In this document: in pieces, positions 10,861-21,500 of the stretch
Position numbering within the stretch: position 1 is the first letter of the stretch
Layout of the letters: each line of letters starts with the position of its first letter
From: Diplonema papillatum
Taxonomy: Eukaryota; Euglenozoa; Diplonemea; Diplonemida; Diplonemidae
Direction: 5' to 3'
NCBI GenBank assembly: GCA_030068145.1
Contig: JAPJBO010000284.1
Coordinates: 1-64,000 of the forward strand
Length of the DNA: 64,000 bases
Translations under genes and position numbers: made by a program
Notes under the pieces: generated by a model
Databases searched by the model: none
Told to the model about the DNA's origin: nothing
Seen by the model: only the letters and a program-made list of their open reading frames with translations

Positions 10861-13240
10861 ATCAATGTAATGGCCCAAATTTGACCGAAAACCACTGTTA
10901 CATCAATGTAATGGCCAGAATTTGACGGAAAACCACTGTTACATCAATGTAATGGCCCAAATTTGACGGAAAACCACTGTTACATCGATGTAATGGGCAG
11001 AATTTGACGGAAAACCACGGTTACATCAATGAAATGGCCCAAATTTGACCGAAAACCACTGTTACATCAATGTAATGGCCAGAATTTGACCGAAAACCAC
11101 TGTTACATCAATGTAATGGCCCAAATTTGACCGAAAACCACTGTTACATCGATGTAATGGCCAGAATCTGACGGAAAACCACTGTTACATCGATGTAATG
11201 GGCAGAATCTGACGGAAAACCACTGTTACATCAATGTAATGGCCCAAATTTGACGGAAAACCACTGTTACATCGATGTAATGGGCAGAATTTGACGGAAA
11301 ACCACTGTTACATCAATGTAATGGCCCAAATTTGACCGAAAACCACTGTTACATCAATGTAATGGCCAGAATTTGACGGAAAACCACTGTTACATCAATG
11401 TAATGGCCCAAATTTGACGGAAAACCACTGTTACATCGATGTAATGGGCAGAATTTGACGGAAAACCACGGTTACATCAATGAAATGGCCCAAGTTTGAC
11501 CGAAAACCACTGTTACATCAATGTAATGGCCAGAATTTGACCGAAAACCACTGTTACATCAATGTAATGGCCCAAATTTGACCGAAAACCACTGTTACAT
11601 CGATGTAATGGCCAGAATCTGACGGAAAACCGCTGTTACATCGATGTAATGGGCAGAATCTGACGGAAAACCACTGTTACATCAATGTAATGGCCCAAAT
11701 TTGACGGAAAACCACTGTTACATCGATGTAATGGGCAGAATCTGACGGAAAACCACTGTTACATCAATGTAATGGCCCAAATTTGACGGAAAACCACTGT
11801 TACATCAATGTAATGGCCCAAATTTGACCGAAAACCACTGTTACATCAATGTAATGGCCAAATTTGACGGAAAACCACTGTTACATCAATGTAATGGCCC
11901 AAATTTGACGGAAAACCACTGTTACATCGATGTAATGGGCAGAATTTGACGGAAAACCACGGTTACATCAATGAAATGGCCCAAGTTTGACCGAAAACCA
12001 CTGTTACATCAATGTAATGGCCAGAATTTGACCGAAAACCACTGTTACATCAATGTAATGGCCCAATTTGACCGAAAACCACTGTTACATCGATGTAATG
12101 GGCAGAATTTGACGGAAAACCACTGTTACATCAATGTAATGGCCCAAATTTGACCGAAAATCACTGTTACATCGATGGAATGGCCAGAATCTGACGGAAA
12201 ACCACTGTTACATCAATGTAATGGGCCAAATTTGACCGAAAACCACTGTTACATCAATGTAATGGCCAAATTTGACCGAAAACCACTGTTACATCAATGT
12301 AATGGCCCAAGTTTGACCGAAAACCACTGTTACATCAATGTAATGGCCAGAATTTGACCGAAAACCACTGTTACATCGATGTAATGGCCAAATCTGACGG
12401 AAAACCGCTGTTACATCGATGTAATGGGCAGAATTTGACCGAAAACCACTGTTGCATCAATGTAATGGCCAAATCTGACGGAAAACCACTGTTACATCAA
12501 TGTAATGGCCAAAATTTGACGGAAAACCACTGTTACATCGATGTAATGGGCAGAATCTGACGGAAAACCACTGTTACATCAATGTAATGGCCCAAATTTG
12601 ACGGAAAACCACTGTTACATCGATGTAATGGGCAGAATCTGACGGAAAACCACTGTTACATCAATGTAATGGGCCAAATTTGACCGAAAACCACTGTTAC
12701 ATCAATGTAATGGGCCAAATTTGACCGAAAACCACTGTTACATCAATGTAATGGCCCAAATTTGATGGAAAACCACTGTTACATCAATGTAATGGGCCAA
12801 GTTTGACCGAAAACCACTGTTACATCAATGTAATGGGCAGAATTTGACGGAAAACCACTGTTACATCAATGTAATGGCCCAAATTTGACCGAAAACCACT
12901 GTTACATCGATGTAATGGCCCAAATCTGACGGAAAACCACTGTTACATTGATGTAATGGGCAGAATTTGACGGAAAACCACTGTTACATCAATGTAATGG
13001 CCCAAATTTGACGGAAAACCACTGTTACATCAATGTAATGGCCCAAATTTGACGCAAAGCCACTGTTACATCAATGTAATGGGCAAATTTGACGGAAAAC
13101 CACTGTTACATTGATGTAATGGGCCAAATTTGACGGAAAACCACTGTTACATCAATGTAATGGCCCAAATTTGACGGAAACCCACTGTTACATCAATGTA
13201 ATGGGCCAAATTTGACCGAAAACCACTGTTGCAACTTGCA
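10861..13240 (+). repeat. 41-bp satellite, main block (about 58 copies) with higher-order structure
   Basis: Same monomer and orientation as 8410-9175. A rare variant, ATCAATGAAATGGCCC, recurs at 11,021, 11,472 and 11,963. The first spacing is 451 bp, exactly 11 monomers, and the second is 491 bp, close to 12. This indicates higher-order units. Confidence 0.95.
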
Positions 13241-13309
13241 TCAATGTAGTGGGCCAAATCGGCTAAAATGACCAAAATCCGGATTTTTCGAAAAGTGGCA
13301 CGAAAACCG

Positions 13310-13394
13310 AAAAAAGTCTACTTGCGGGGTTCGAACCCGGGTCGTCAGAGCTTGGTACCCAAGGTACTACTGCATCAACCACAGGAGCTCTGGC
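13310..13394 (-). ncRNA. tRNA-like Pol III unit or tRNA pseudogene at the satellite inversion centre
   Basis: Read on the minus strand, the unit begins GCCAGAGCTCCTGTGG, has a loose A-box-like GTGGTTGATGCAGTAG, a perfect B box GGTTCGAACC (13328-13337), and ends in a T6 tract (13310-13315) like a Pol III terminator. CAGAGCT can pair with AGCTCTG, and GTACC with GGTAC. A normal cloverleaf does not form because the acceptor strands do not match, so it is a decayed or tRNA-derived sequence. On the minus strand a T18 run precedes it (A18 on the plus strand). Confidence 0.45.
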
Positions 13395-13465
13395 AAAAAA
13401 AAAAAAAAAAACCTTTCATTCTTGGCCGACTGTTCAAAAAACTGTCTTTTTCAGTTTTTGCGCCT

Positions 13466-14408
13466 TTGATGTAACAGTGGTTTTCTGTGAAATTCGGCCC
13501 GTTACATTGGTGTAATAGTGGTTTTCCGTCAAATTCTGCCCATTACATTGATGTAACAGTGGTTTTCGGTCAGATTCTGGCCCATTACATTGATGTAACA
13601 GCGGTTTTCGGTCAAATTTGGCCCATTACATTGATGTAACAGTGGTTTTCCGTCAAATTCTGCCCATTACATTGATGTAACAGTGGTTTTCCGTCAAATT
13701 CTGCCCATTCCATCGATGTACCAGTGGTTTTCGGTCAAATTTGGGCCATTACATTGATGTAACAGTGGTTTTCTGTCAAATTTGGGCCATTACATCGATG
13801 TAACAGTGGTTTTCCGTCAAATTCTGCCCATTACATTGATGTAACAGTGGTTTTCCGTCAAATGCTGCCCATTACATCGATGTAACAGTGGTTTTCGGTC
13901 AGATTTGGGCCATTACATTGATGTAACAGTGGGTTTCTGTGAAATTCGGCCCATTACAGTGATGTAACAGTGGTTTCCCGCCAGATTTGGCCCATTACAT
14001 TGATGTAACAGCGGTTTTCGGTCAGATTTGGGCCATTACATTGATGCAACAGTGGTTTTCGGTCAAATTCGGCCCATTACATTGATGTAACAGTGGTTTT
14101 CCGTCAGATTCTGCCCATTACATCGATGTAACAGTGGTTTTCGGTCAAATTTGGGCCATGACATTGATGTAACAGTGGTTTTCGGTCAAATTCTGCCCAT
14201 TACATTGATGTAACAGTGGTTTTCCGTCAGATTCTGCCCATTACATCGATGTAACAGTGGTTTTCCGTCAAATTCTGCCCATTCCATCGATGTACCAGTG
14301 GTTTTCGGTCAAATTTGGGCCATTACATTGATGTAACAGTGGTTTTCCGTCAAATTCTGCCATTCCATCGATGTACCAGTGGTTTTCGGTCAAATTTGGC
14401 CCATTACA
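13466..14408 (-). repeat. 41-bp satellite in inverted orientation (about 23 copies)
   Basis: The same monomer reads as its reverse complement (CAGTGGTTTTCCGTCAAATT). Orientation switches across the 13,241-13,465 spacer. The same two monomer classes occur. Confidence 0.93.
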
Positions 14409-16103
14409 CATAGCTGTCAGCCACAAGATAGCCACTAGTGGCTAATTGGGAGCCACAAAGTAGCCACAAACCTTGTGGCTACCTTTGTGGCTAATTATGC
14501 AAAATTTTGGTACCCAGGAAAACCACGTGAAACTAGCTTTTCCGGCCAGAAATTGCATCTAAAACACAATTTCTGACGATTTTGACAGGTTTTTGAGCCA
14601 GAATTTGGATAAGCTGCTTCGCCCTGGCCTCGGTATCCTCAGCCGCGAGTCAGCGGCAACGTTGGCAACTCTATCAGTAATTTCGTACAACACCGAAGCA
14701 ATTCAAGGCTTGAAAAGTTCAGAAAACAACAACAAACTGCTGCATCGTGCCAACACGGTCGCAAAACTAGTGCTAATGCCATAATTCTAGTACATTTTGA
14801 GTCTGAGAGTGCACCGGAGGAAGACGAACCCGTCGAAAGCGAAGTTGATAGTTCAGACAGCAGTCAGTACGAAGCCGCCAATGCTTCTGTTGACAGGTTT
14901 TGGAGCAGACAAGGAATCAATTTAGTTCAAAGGGTCTCTTGTCCGCAAACCCGTTTCAGTTGCGGGGTTCATGTCTCCAACTTTTCCTGCCAAAGGACCA
15001 AACCACGCAGGTGGTGACAACTGTGGTCTAAGGTTACTAGTAACGACGACAAAGCACGCTGATATTCGGGGATACGCAGGAGGGCAGCAACGACCCAGCA
15101 AACGGCAGAGCATTTCACAATTACGACAGCTCTTCTACTCGGTGTGCAAGCTACCCCGTCACCAGCGAGTTTGCTTGCTTGCTTGCAAAGTGCGCAGTGC
15201 GCGGCCGTTGAGCGCAACTACACGGCAGCAGGCATAGTACTGCAGGAGCACACTGACAGTGTGACTGACTCCCTGTACCCAACAGCTGTCACTGAGTGGC
15301 ACTGTTACACTTGTTGCAATCAATGTCCGAAAGAGTTCAAGAAGGAGCCAAGAAAAGTATCCGAGAAAAGTAGCGGGGGCAATCTCTCACACGTCTTGAA
15401 AATTCCTCGCGGGCTCCTGTAGCACCCCAGCCAGGGCACAAGGGAAATGGCTTCTGGTGGCTGACTTGCCGACAATACCAGTCCCAGCCTGCCGGGCAGC
15501 ACGGGCCGCAGGCCCGCGGCAGGGAGCTCAAGCTCAGTCACCATCCGCCAGCTCCTGACTATTATCAGACGGCTGACACTTTTCTTTGCTAGCATCATTC
15601 AAATCTGATTGGCTGCGGCGGTACTTGCCGCTCTCTCCCACTCCTCCTCTGGGGTCAGTCAAGAGGCTCGGAGAGCGCCGGTCGCTGGTTGAGAGGCCCT
15701 CTCAGAGGGTTTTAGGATAGAAATGGTAAGCGCTTTGCAAGTAGAACGGGTCTGTCACTCTCGCCAACCTGAATTATGCACGATTCTGTGTGCATAATGC
15801 CTACTACTACTTTAGTAGCAGTAGAGTTTTAGTAAACCGTTTACCCCAGGGTGGAACCCCAGGGTGCGCAACCAGGAGCCGAGCTCAGGGTGAAGCAGCT
15901 CACCAAAATGCTGGCCCAAAACCCTGTCAAAAACATCAGAAATTGTGTTTCAGATGCATTTTCTGGCCGAAAAAGCTAGTTCCACGCGGTTTTCCGTGAT
16001 ACCAAAATTTTGCATAATTAGCCACAAAGGTAGCCACAAGGTTTGTGGCTACTTTGTGGCTAAATGGGGCCACAATGTGGCAACCTTGTGGCTGACAGCT
16101 ATG
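14409..16103 (-). mobile_element. 1.7-kb TIR element, copy B, inverted relative to copy A
   Basis: The termini are CATAGCTGTCAGCCACAA and GTGGCTGACAGCTATG. The right interior (15,770-15,900) is the reverse complement of the left interior of copy A, so A and B face opposite ways. Flanks are ATTACA (left, satellite) and CTCCTCG (right, retroelement fragment), so there is no target duplication; one flank was replaced later. No transposase ORF is visible. Confidence 0.8.
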
Positions 16104-16450
16104 CTCCTCGATGACGGTGAAGGGCACGTTTACCAGAGGGCCCGGACCAGGCGCTCGTCTGGCGATCCCGTGTTTGGACAGCTCGCGCGCATGTCCAGGA
16201 TCGAGTCAGCAAGGCGATCCCATTGACGGCAGAAGGTCGCCGGTTTCCGGTGAAAACGTCAGGCGCCACGTATCGTCAAAACGCTTGCGCGCCGCCGGTG
16301 TCATCCGATTCTTCAACTTCTCCACGTCCATGCAGTCGATGGATGCTGCGTGAAGGGGAGCCTCCATCTCTTCCTTCGTCCGAGGGAGCCGCCTCGCCTG
16401 GTGATCGAATGTCCGCCCGACTTCTCGAAGACATCCGACCACAAGAAGCT
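16104..16450 (-). pseudogene. RT-RNase H N-terminal fragment of a YR retroelement
   Basis: On the minus strand it encodes RRLPRTKEEMEAPLHAAS and VEKLKNRMTPAARKRFDDTW, matching the start of the intact RT ORF (RLPRSKEERASPLHVAPI, VDKLRARMNEAALRRFDDTW). A later piece, VNVPFTVIEE, matches ASVPFTVLEE in another frame, so the copy is frameshifted. Similarity stops where element B begins. No RT catalytic motif remains. Confidence 0.8.
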
Positions 16451-16593
16451 GGTCAAGTGTGTGGTTGGCAGTTCTCCGTCGGTGCTGGCTTTGGCATTCG
16501 GGCGATGAGCTTGTTGTTTCTATCTCCTTGAGCTAGGCTGAGAATACGGGCTTGAGTCCTAGTTGGATAGCAACCGAGAGCTAGACTGGGTCG

Positions 16594-17058
16594 ATGGGCC
16601 TTGACAGCAGTCCCCTGCGTGTGCTCTCTTCGGCACTGCGCAATACGGGCGCGGCAGTTCCCCTGTGCCAAGCTACCCCGGTAAAGAAGCAGACCCGCAA
16701 ACCCGGAGCGGAGGGCGAGATTGCGGCCCTCTACCAGGTCTGTGCGACGTTCCGGCAGCTATCGGCGATGACGGCAACGACCTTGGACGCTACCTGGGCC
16801 CGAACCCCGACGATGAACGGGTTCTCCGCCCACTCGATCAAGAGAGGGGCGATGACGCACCTCTTCGCGCTGATGGCACGCGGGGAACCGATCTCGCCGT
16901 ACCTCGTCGATCGCCTGGGCAAGCACGAGGAGAAGGGCGGTCCGGGGACGCTATCCGACATGACGATTCGGTACGGCGGTGGCCTCGTCGACATGGCACG
17001 CGCCCTGGAGACGGGGAAGGTCACGATCTTTCTGTCTGCCGACGCAAACCATGCATGA
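16594..17058 (+). pseudogene. Internally deleted tyrosine recombinase of a YR retroelement
   Basis: The ORF starts MGLDSSPLRVLSSALRNTGA, aligning with the intact copy's MGFENHPLRVLAKALRGGGA, and keeps HSIKRGAM, LGKHEEKGG and IRYGGGLVDMARALETGKV (HxxR, His and Tyr motifs). About 70 residues around the box I Arg (TASRW) are missing, so it should be inactive. It points away from the RT fragment at 16104-16450, so the two pieces are head to head and rearranged. Confidence 0.8.
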
Positions 17059-17459
17059 AAACGAGTGGATTACTAACCAAAATACCGCCGACAGGGACTT
17101 TGCATATGTGAGTAGCCCTTGGGGCCTCACGCCCGTCGCCGCCAGAAAGACACACGCGACATTGGCATCGATCAGGAGACCGCGCTCCGACGTCCAGGCC
17201 TGGACAAGCCACGGCGCTCCTGGAGAGTGGTTGCGGCCCACATCGTCTGTGCGAGGGCAGCCAAGCGCGCTTCCGTGTCAGCAGCGCTCATCCAACAGTC
17301 CTACCCAGCACGACAGCACCTGTGCAGTCCTTCATGCAAGCGCCCATGCAAGCAGCATCGTATGTTGTGAACTACAACGTCAACCTGCCGGGACTCCCCC
17401 AGTTGCAGCAGAACAACCAGGCACATTGATCTGTGACCCGTCACTTACAACAACTCCAC

Positions 17460-17640
17460 TCCTACACAACGTTCTGCTACGCAATGTCTCAGACACACAA
17501 CGTTCTGCTACGCAACGTTCTGCTAAACACCAACGTAACTGCAAAGCAATATGCTCAACGTCTTACACAACGTTCTGCCGTGCACATTTGCTACGCAACG
17601 TTCTGCTAGACACCAACATAACTGCAAAGCAGTATGGTTT
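17460..17640. repeat. Short degenerate repeat built on ACAACGTTCTGCTACGCAA
   Basis: The words CAACGTTCTGCTA and ACACCAACNTAACTGCAAAG recur about five and two times, with irregular spacing. Confidence 0.6.
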
Positions 17641-17680
17641 TCTTTCCATCCTCGGGAATTTAGTTTTCCCAATAAAATCA

Positions 17681-17873
17681 TTTATTCGGCAATAATTTCC
17701 GCCAATTTTGCCTCGGTGTCGGTTTTAGTCCCTCGGGAGGCCCTCGGGGGGGTTTGCAACCCCTCGCCACTCGCTCCGCTCGTGGCTCGGGGTTGCAAAC
17801 CCCCCCTCGGGCCTCCCTCGGGACTAAAACCGACACCTCGGCAAAATAAACGGAAATTATCTTGCCGAATAAA
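17681..17873. repeat. Foldback (MITE-like) element, 193 bp
   Basis: The outer arms TTTATTCGGCAATAATTTCC and its complement, ending GCCGAATAAA, enclose GTGTCGGTTTTAGTCCCTCG and its complement. The whole folds into one hairpin with a short GC-rich loop at about 17,772-17,790. Arms are nearly perfect with a few small indels. Confidence 0.85.
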
Positions 17874-18236
17874 TGCTTATTATTCCAATTTCAATATCCT
17901 GTCATCAGCACCTTTTTAGCCCGGAACCAGGTGCGTTAGTGGGCACGTTGAACGTTTGCAGTCAGCAGGCTCATTTTCATTCAGACAACGTCCTCATTCT
18001 AGCTGCTCTTACATAAACCATCTGGCCTGTACCGACTCTATGAAAGCTCATGCCGTCATATGTTTGTCCCATCTCTCTTGCGTTCTTGTCTGTTCTCTAT
18101 CAGTGGCTGTCGTGCATTCGCTGTCTTGTCTCGAATGTTGTGTGCGTTCAAGCGTGTGATCTGGTTGTGCTTCGCTTCGTGCTGCATTGATAATCTTTCA
18201 TCTCGTGAAATTTATTGCAGGGGTTTGAATTCTAAG

Positions 18237-19127
18237 ATGCCGCGCGAGAATAAGATCAGCTGCACCACGAAAAGGAAATTGGGGGAAGCGCACAAAAAAG
18301 CTCCTTACAAAGGACCGAACAGCGGCCGCAGAGGCCGTTTTGTACGTTGAGCAGGGGGGCGACGACTCGCGTCAAAAAGGCACGAGACGCAGTCGCGCGA
18401 TGGGAGGGCCTCAAATTCTCCCTAGTCCCCACCGCCGTTCGGTACATGCTGCCGAGATCCGCCGCGCGCCTCGACGACGATGACACCGGCATCCGCGAGG
18501 TCGTTGGGCCGGCGGACTTGTTCGCAGCAGCCAGAGCGGAGGCACGACACTTGTTGTCGTGCTGGACGCAACCGAGAAGCGGGCGGCAGGCAAGCAAGCG
18601 AACACAGCGGCCCAGCTGGCCGCTAAGTTTACCGGCGCCGACCTGCAACCGGGCTTCAAGGTCGGTAAAGGCAGGTAACTTGCGTGGGATGTTCAATGGT
18701 GGTATCCGTCGCCAAGGATGGGGACAAAGACAAGCTCAGGCTTGCCCCTTACGAGGCACATATTAGTGGCTGCGAAAAAGGCGCCGCCCTGCTGGAGAAG
18801 ACCGCGGTGGCTGCGGTCGAGAAGAAGCGAGGGTCTCATTTGCAAGACTCTCGAGTTGGGGCTCAAGCGCGACGAGAGGAAGAAAGGCGGGCCGCCGCCG
18901 CGAAAGAGGATCTGTCCAGCTACAGATCTCTTTTGGACATCTGGAAGAAGCCGAAGCAGACGGCGAAGCCTGCGGGCACGAGCACAGACGAAGACACGGC
19001 CTCGGAGATACCGGATGCTGACCCGCCGGCGGAGCTACTAAATGCTGATTCACCAGGGACTGTCCTGGTGAAGAGGAAGGCAGAGGAGTGCCAAGAGCCG
19101 AGGAAGAAGCTCGTCTTTCTGCTGTAG
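18237..19127 (+). pseudogene. Frame-disrupted coding remnant, unknown family
   Basis: A pyrimidine-rich stretch ending ATTGCAG lies just before ATG 18237, like a splice acceptor. The reading then hops frame: 18237-18350 (basic, TTKRKLGEAHKKAPYKG), 18350-18540 (ARDAVARWEGLKFSLVPT, LDDDDTGIREVV), about 18550-18676 (VVVLDATEKRAAGKQANTAA), and 18684-19127 (a charged, Ala/Glu-rich region ending at a stop). Each shift is by one base in the same sense. It could be a decayed gene or an old retroelement Gag-like ORF. I do not recognise a domain. Confidence 0.4.
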
Positions 19128-20060
19128 TGCTGCAACGCAAGGTGCGGATTTCGTGTGCTTTCGAGCGGCCTAGCGCTTCTTCTTTTTTCATCATTCATCA
19201 TCCCGTCTTGCTAGGCTGCTCACAGTCGCTCGAAGATCTTTCTGTCCCTTTTCGTCACCAACTCGCCTGCAGTCCCCGTGTTTGCTTGTTCGTTGTTGCC
19301 ATGATGTAGAACATCTTCCGGTCTCGTATGCACATCGCCCACTTGCCTGCGGTTTCCGTCCCTCGTATGTTTATACTTGGCACTTCTTGGGCCAGACAGT
19401 GGTCAACATGGTCGCCCATGGGCCAGTCAGGTGTCCACCAGTGGCCGAACCCAAAATACTAGTGTCAATTTCGATGAACTACTACACTCTACTACGCTCG
19501 AAGAAGCACGCCGACCTGAGGAGTAGGGCACCGCTGCAGCAGGAAACGGCACCATCGGGCGCCGTGGCGAGAGGAGAATCGACAACGAATAGAAAGGCGG
19601 ATCCGGAGGGCCCCGCGCCAGCGCCGAGACAGGCCGTGGTGCTCGTTCTGCCGGAAGCAGCGGAAGGCGAGCGAGTACCCGCAACATCAACACATCAGCG
19701 AAGGTCGAGAAGACGGCACCAACGCCAGCGAAGAAGCGGCAATCGGACGAGCCGGTGCCGAAAAGGCGCAAAGGACGCATCGAAGTGCAATCGAAGGCAA
19801 CACGACCATCGCCAAGCGCCGAGAAGAAGCAGATATCTACGCGCAACCGATGAACCTGGACGAGCAATCGAAGAAGAAGCGAAGCACCAAACGCGCGCCT
19901 GAGCGCGACGACCAAGACGAGCTAAAAAGGCTAAAGCATGACACATCACGTGCGAAGAGATAACCGCGCCGTCGGCGATGCAGATTATCGCCACAGATTC
20001 TTTGAAGAAGTTGGGAGGTGGCTAAATAGACTTTTTTAGAGATATAAAAGGGTCACACAC
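19128..20060. other. No clear gene; Lys/Arg-rich frame-disrupted stretch
   Basis: At 19,690-19,960 (+) two frames give nuclear-localisation-like basic strings (AKKRQSDEPVPKRRKGR; LDEQSKKKRSTKRAPERD), with stops or shifts between them. No family is recognised. The expected remainder of the PTEN-like gene was looked for on the minus strand and not seen. Confidence 0.35.
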
Positions 20061-20579
20061 CAGAGTGATCGGTGCCGGGGCGTTGTGGTCGTCGAACGGA
20101 AAGCACCGGAAGGAGCGGTTGAAGCGGCCCGCGTGGTCGTACTGCCTCTCGCTGCAGAGGTTGTAAATCCGGTAGTGGCCCTTGTGCCGCGACTCGAAAA
20201 AGCGCTCGACCTCCTCGATGGGGTTGCGGTAGTAGCCCTCTGTCCCATGGCTCGGGAAGCCCATCGCGATGAGCCGCGGGGTGATGTACGTCAGGTCCAA
20301 GTCGAACCCGTCCTCCTGGAATCGGACCTTGTTCTGGCTGACCATCCCGCGCAGCGTGCTTGCGACGCCGCCGCTCACGTTCCCTTTGGTTTTCGCATCC
20401 GCGGCCTGCGAGTCGGTCACCGCCCGGCGCTGGCGGCGGGCCTCCTCGACGAGCCCCACATAGTCCACGCAGTGGTTGCAATGGTCGGTCACGATGTGCG
20501 CAGGAAATGTATCGTTGCAGAACGGACACCGCGCAAGGACCAACGCGGGCGGATCCGGTGTGTCGACGACGCTTAGCAT
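20061..20579 (-). CDS. PTEN-like phosphatase, N-terminal exon (partial)
   Basis: From ATG 20579 the exon encodes 173 residues. A zinc-finger-like motif comes first: [20 protein letters not shown]. The PTEN-specific N-terminus follows: [64 protein letters not shown]. These correspond to the PIP2-binding and early phosphatase region of PTEN, which dephosphorylates the 3' position of PI(3,4,5)P3. The exon ends in phase 0 at a GTGTGT donor (20055-20060). The catalytic HCxxGxxR loop must be in a later exon, which I could not find down to 18 kb, so the gene is either interrupted by a long intron or truncated. The zinc-finger-like prefix is unusual for PTEN. Confidence 0.75.
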
Positions 20580-20924
20580 CGCCCCCGCACGACCCTTGAC
20601 ATCACGCTTCGGACTTTGAATGCATCCTTGTTTTGTATTTTGTCTGGAGTGGACGAGCAGGAGATTAGGTTTCGGAGTGACTGTGCCAAGCCACACTGTG
20701 CCAAGCCAAATCGGGGACACTTCTTCTGCAACCAGCAATTTGCGGATTTGTAACTGACACTACCTCATATTCAAGGTGAGAAGAGAAGAACTGCAATAGC
20801 GGGGTTTTGCCTGGAGGCTTTTCGTGTTATTCTGCAGATGCTTTGAGCTATCTTTGTGTCCGGCACAAGCTTTTGCGCCCGATTACCCGTGCGACAAAGG
20901 AGCTCAGAACTGTGACCGCAGTTG

Positions 20925-21048
20925 CCATCTTAGATGTAGTAGCCGTTTCTCAGGCTCCCTCTCCGGAATCGAACCCTAATTCCCCGTTACCCGTTACAGC
21001 CACGGTAGTCCACTACACTACCGTCAAAAGCTGACAGGGCAGAAGCTC
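20925..21048 (-). rRNA. SSU (18S) rRNA fragment, non-functional
   Basis: The minus strand reads CTGCCCTGTCAGCTTTTGAC, GTAACGGGTAACGGGGAATT, GGGTTCGATTCCGGAGAGGG and AGCCTGAGAAACGGCTAC, the conserved 5'-domain SSU block. Similarity fades beyond ACATCTAAGATGGCA. In intact SSU this block lies shortly upstream of the one at 6885-7109; here they are 14 kb apart on opposite strands. Confidence 0.85.
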
Positions 21049-21364
21049 TTGCGGGCTTGAACCGACTTGAAGTCGTGTGCTATCACTCGATTGACCTGGT
21101 TTATCCACACACCGCTGCTATTTGTTACAAGAACTACATTGCTGTTGACGAGATTTCGCTTGAAGGCATTCTTCGTTCGGTATTTGACGAGCCCCTCTAG
21201 ACTCGATAGCGAGAGAGGAAAGGACGGTTGCAAAGACACAAAGACGGCCGACGCCCCCTCCTTTTCGCCGCGAGTACACATTTGTCTGCAGACTGGCGAT
21301 TGTCTCACGAACTCTCACGACAACCGGCACTTTTTAACAAGAACGCCTTTGCTAGGAAAGTGCC

Positions 21365-21500
21365 TGCACTTTTTTTTTTTAGCCACATGCATGTGTGAGG
21401 AAACTGAACCGCCCAAGTAGGACCTTCTGATCATGATCAGTTGCCAAATTTGCCACCTGAAACCACGTCCAGGATTTGGGCTCAGGGTGGTGCGGTCAAC
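21365..21500 (+). repeat. Dispersed repeat, copy 1
   Basis: The block GACCTTCTGATCATGATCAG, TTTGCCACCTGAAACCACGT and GGTGCGGTCAACGAAA is nearly identical to 50,012-50,145, including the upstream T run and TGTGTGAGGAAACTGAA. Confidence 0.85.

Noticed and set aside
11971-12560. Plus-strand ORFs with repeated NLTENHCYINVMA
   Set aside because: Satellite translation: the 41-bp monomer is not a codon multiple, so the frames only stay open briefly by chance.
13310-13394. Functional tRNA gene
   Set aside because: The B box and terminator are good, but no acceptor stem pairs and no 7-nt anticodon loop with U33 can be drawn.
8410-14408. CRISPR array
   Set aside because: There are regular repeats, but no unique spacers; every monomer is the same 41-bp satellite in a eukaryotic setting.
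20580-20738. N-terminal extension of the PTEN-like exon to 20738
   Set aside because: The first codon there is TTG and the stretch has no PTEN or zinc-finger features. ATG 20579 is just before the zinc-finger-like motif.
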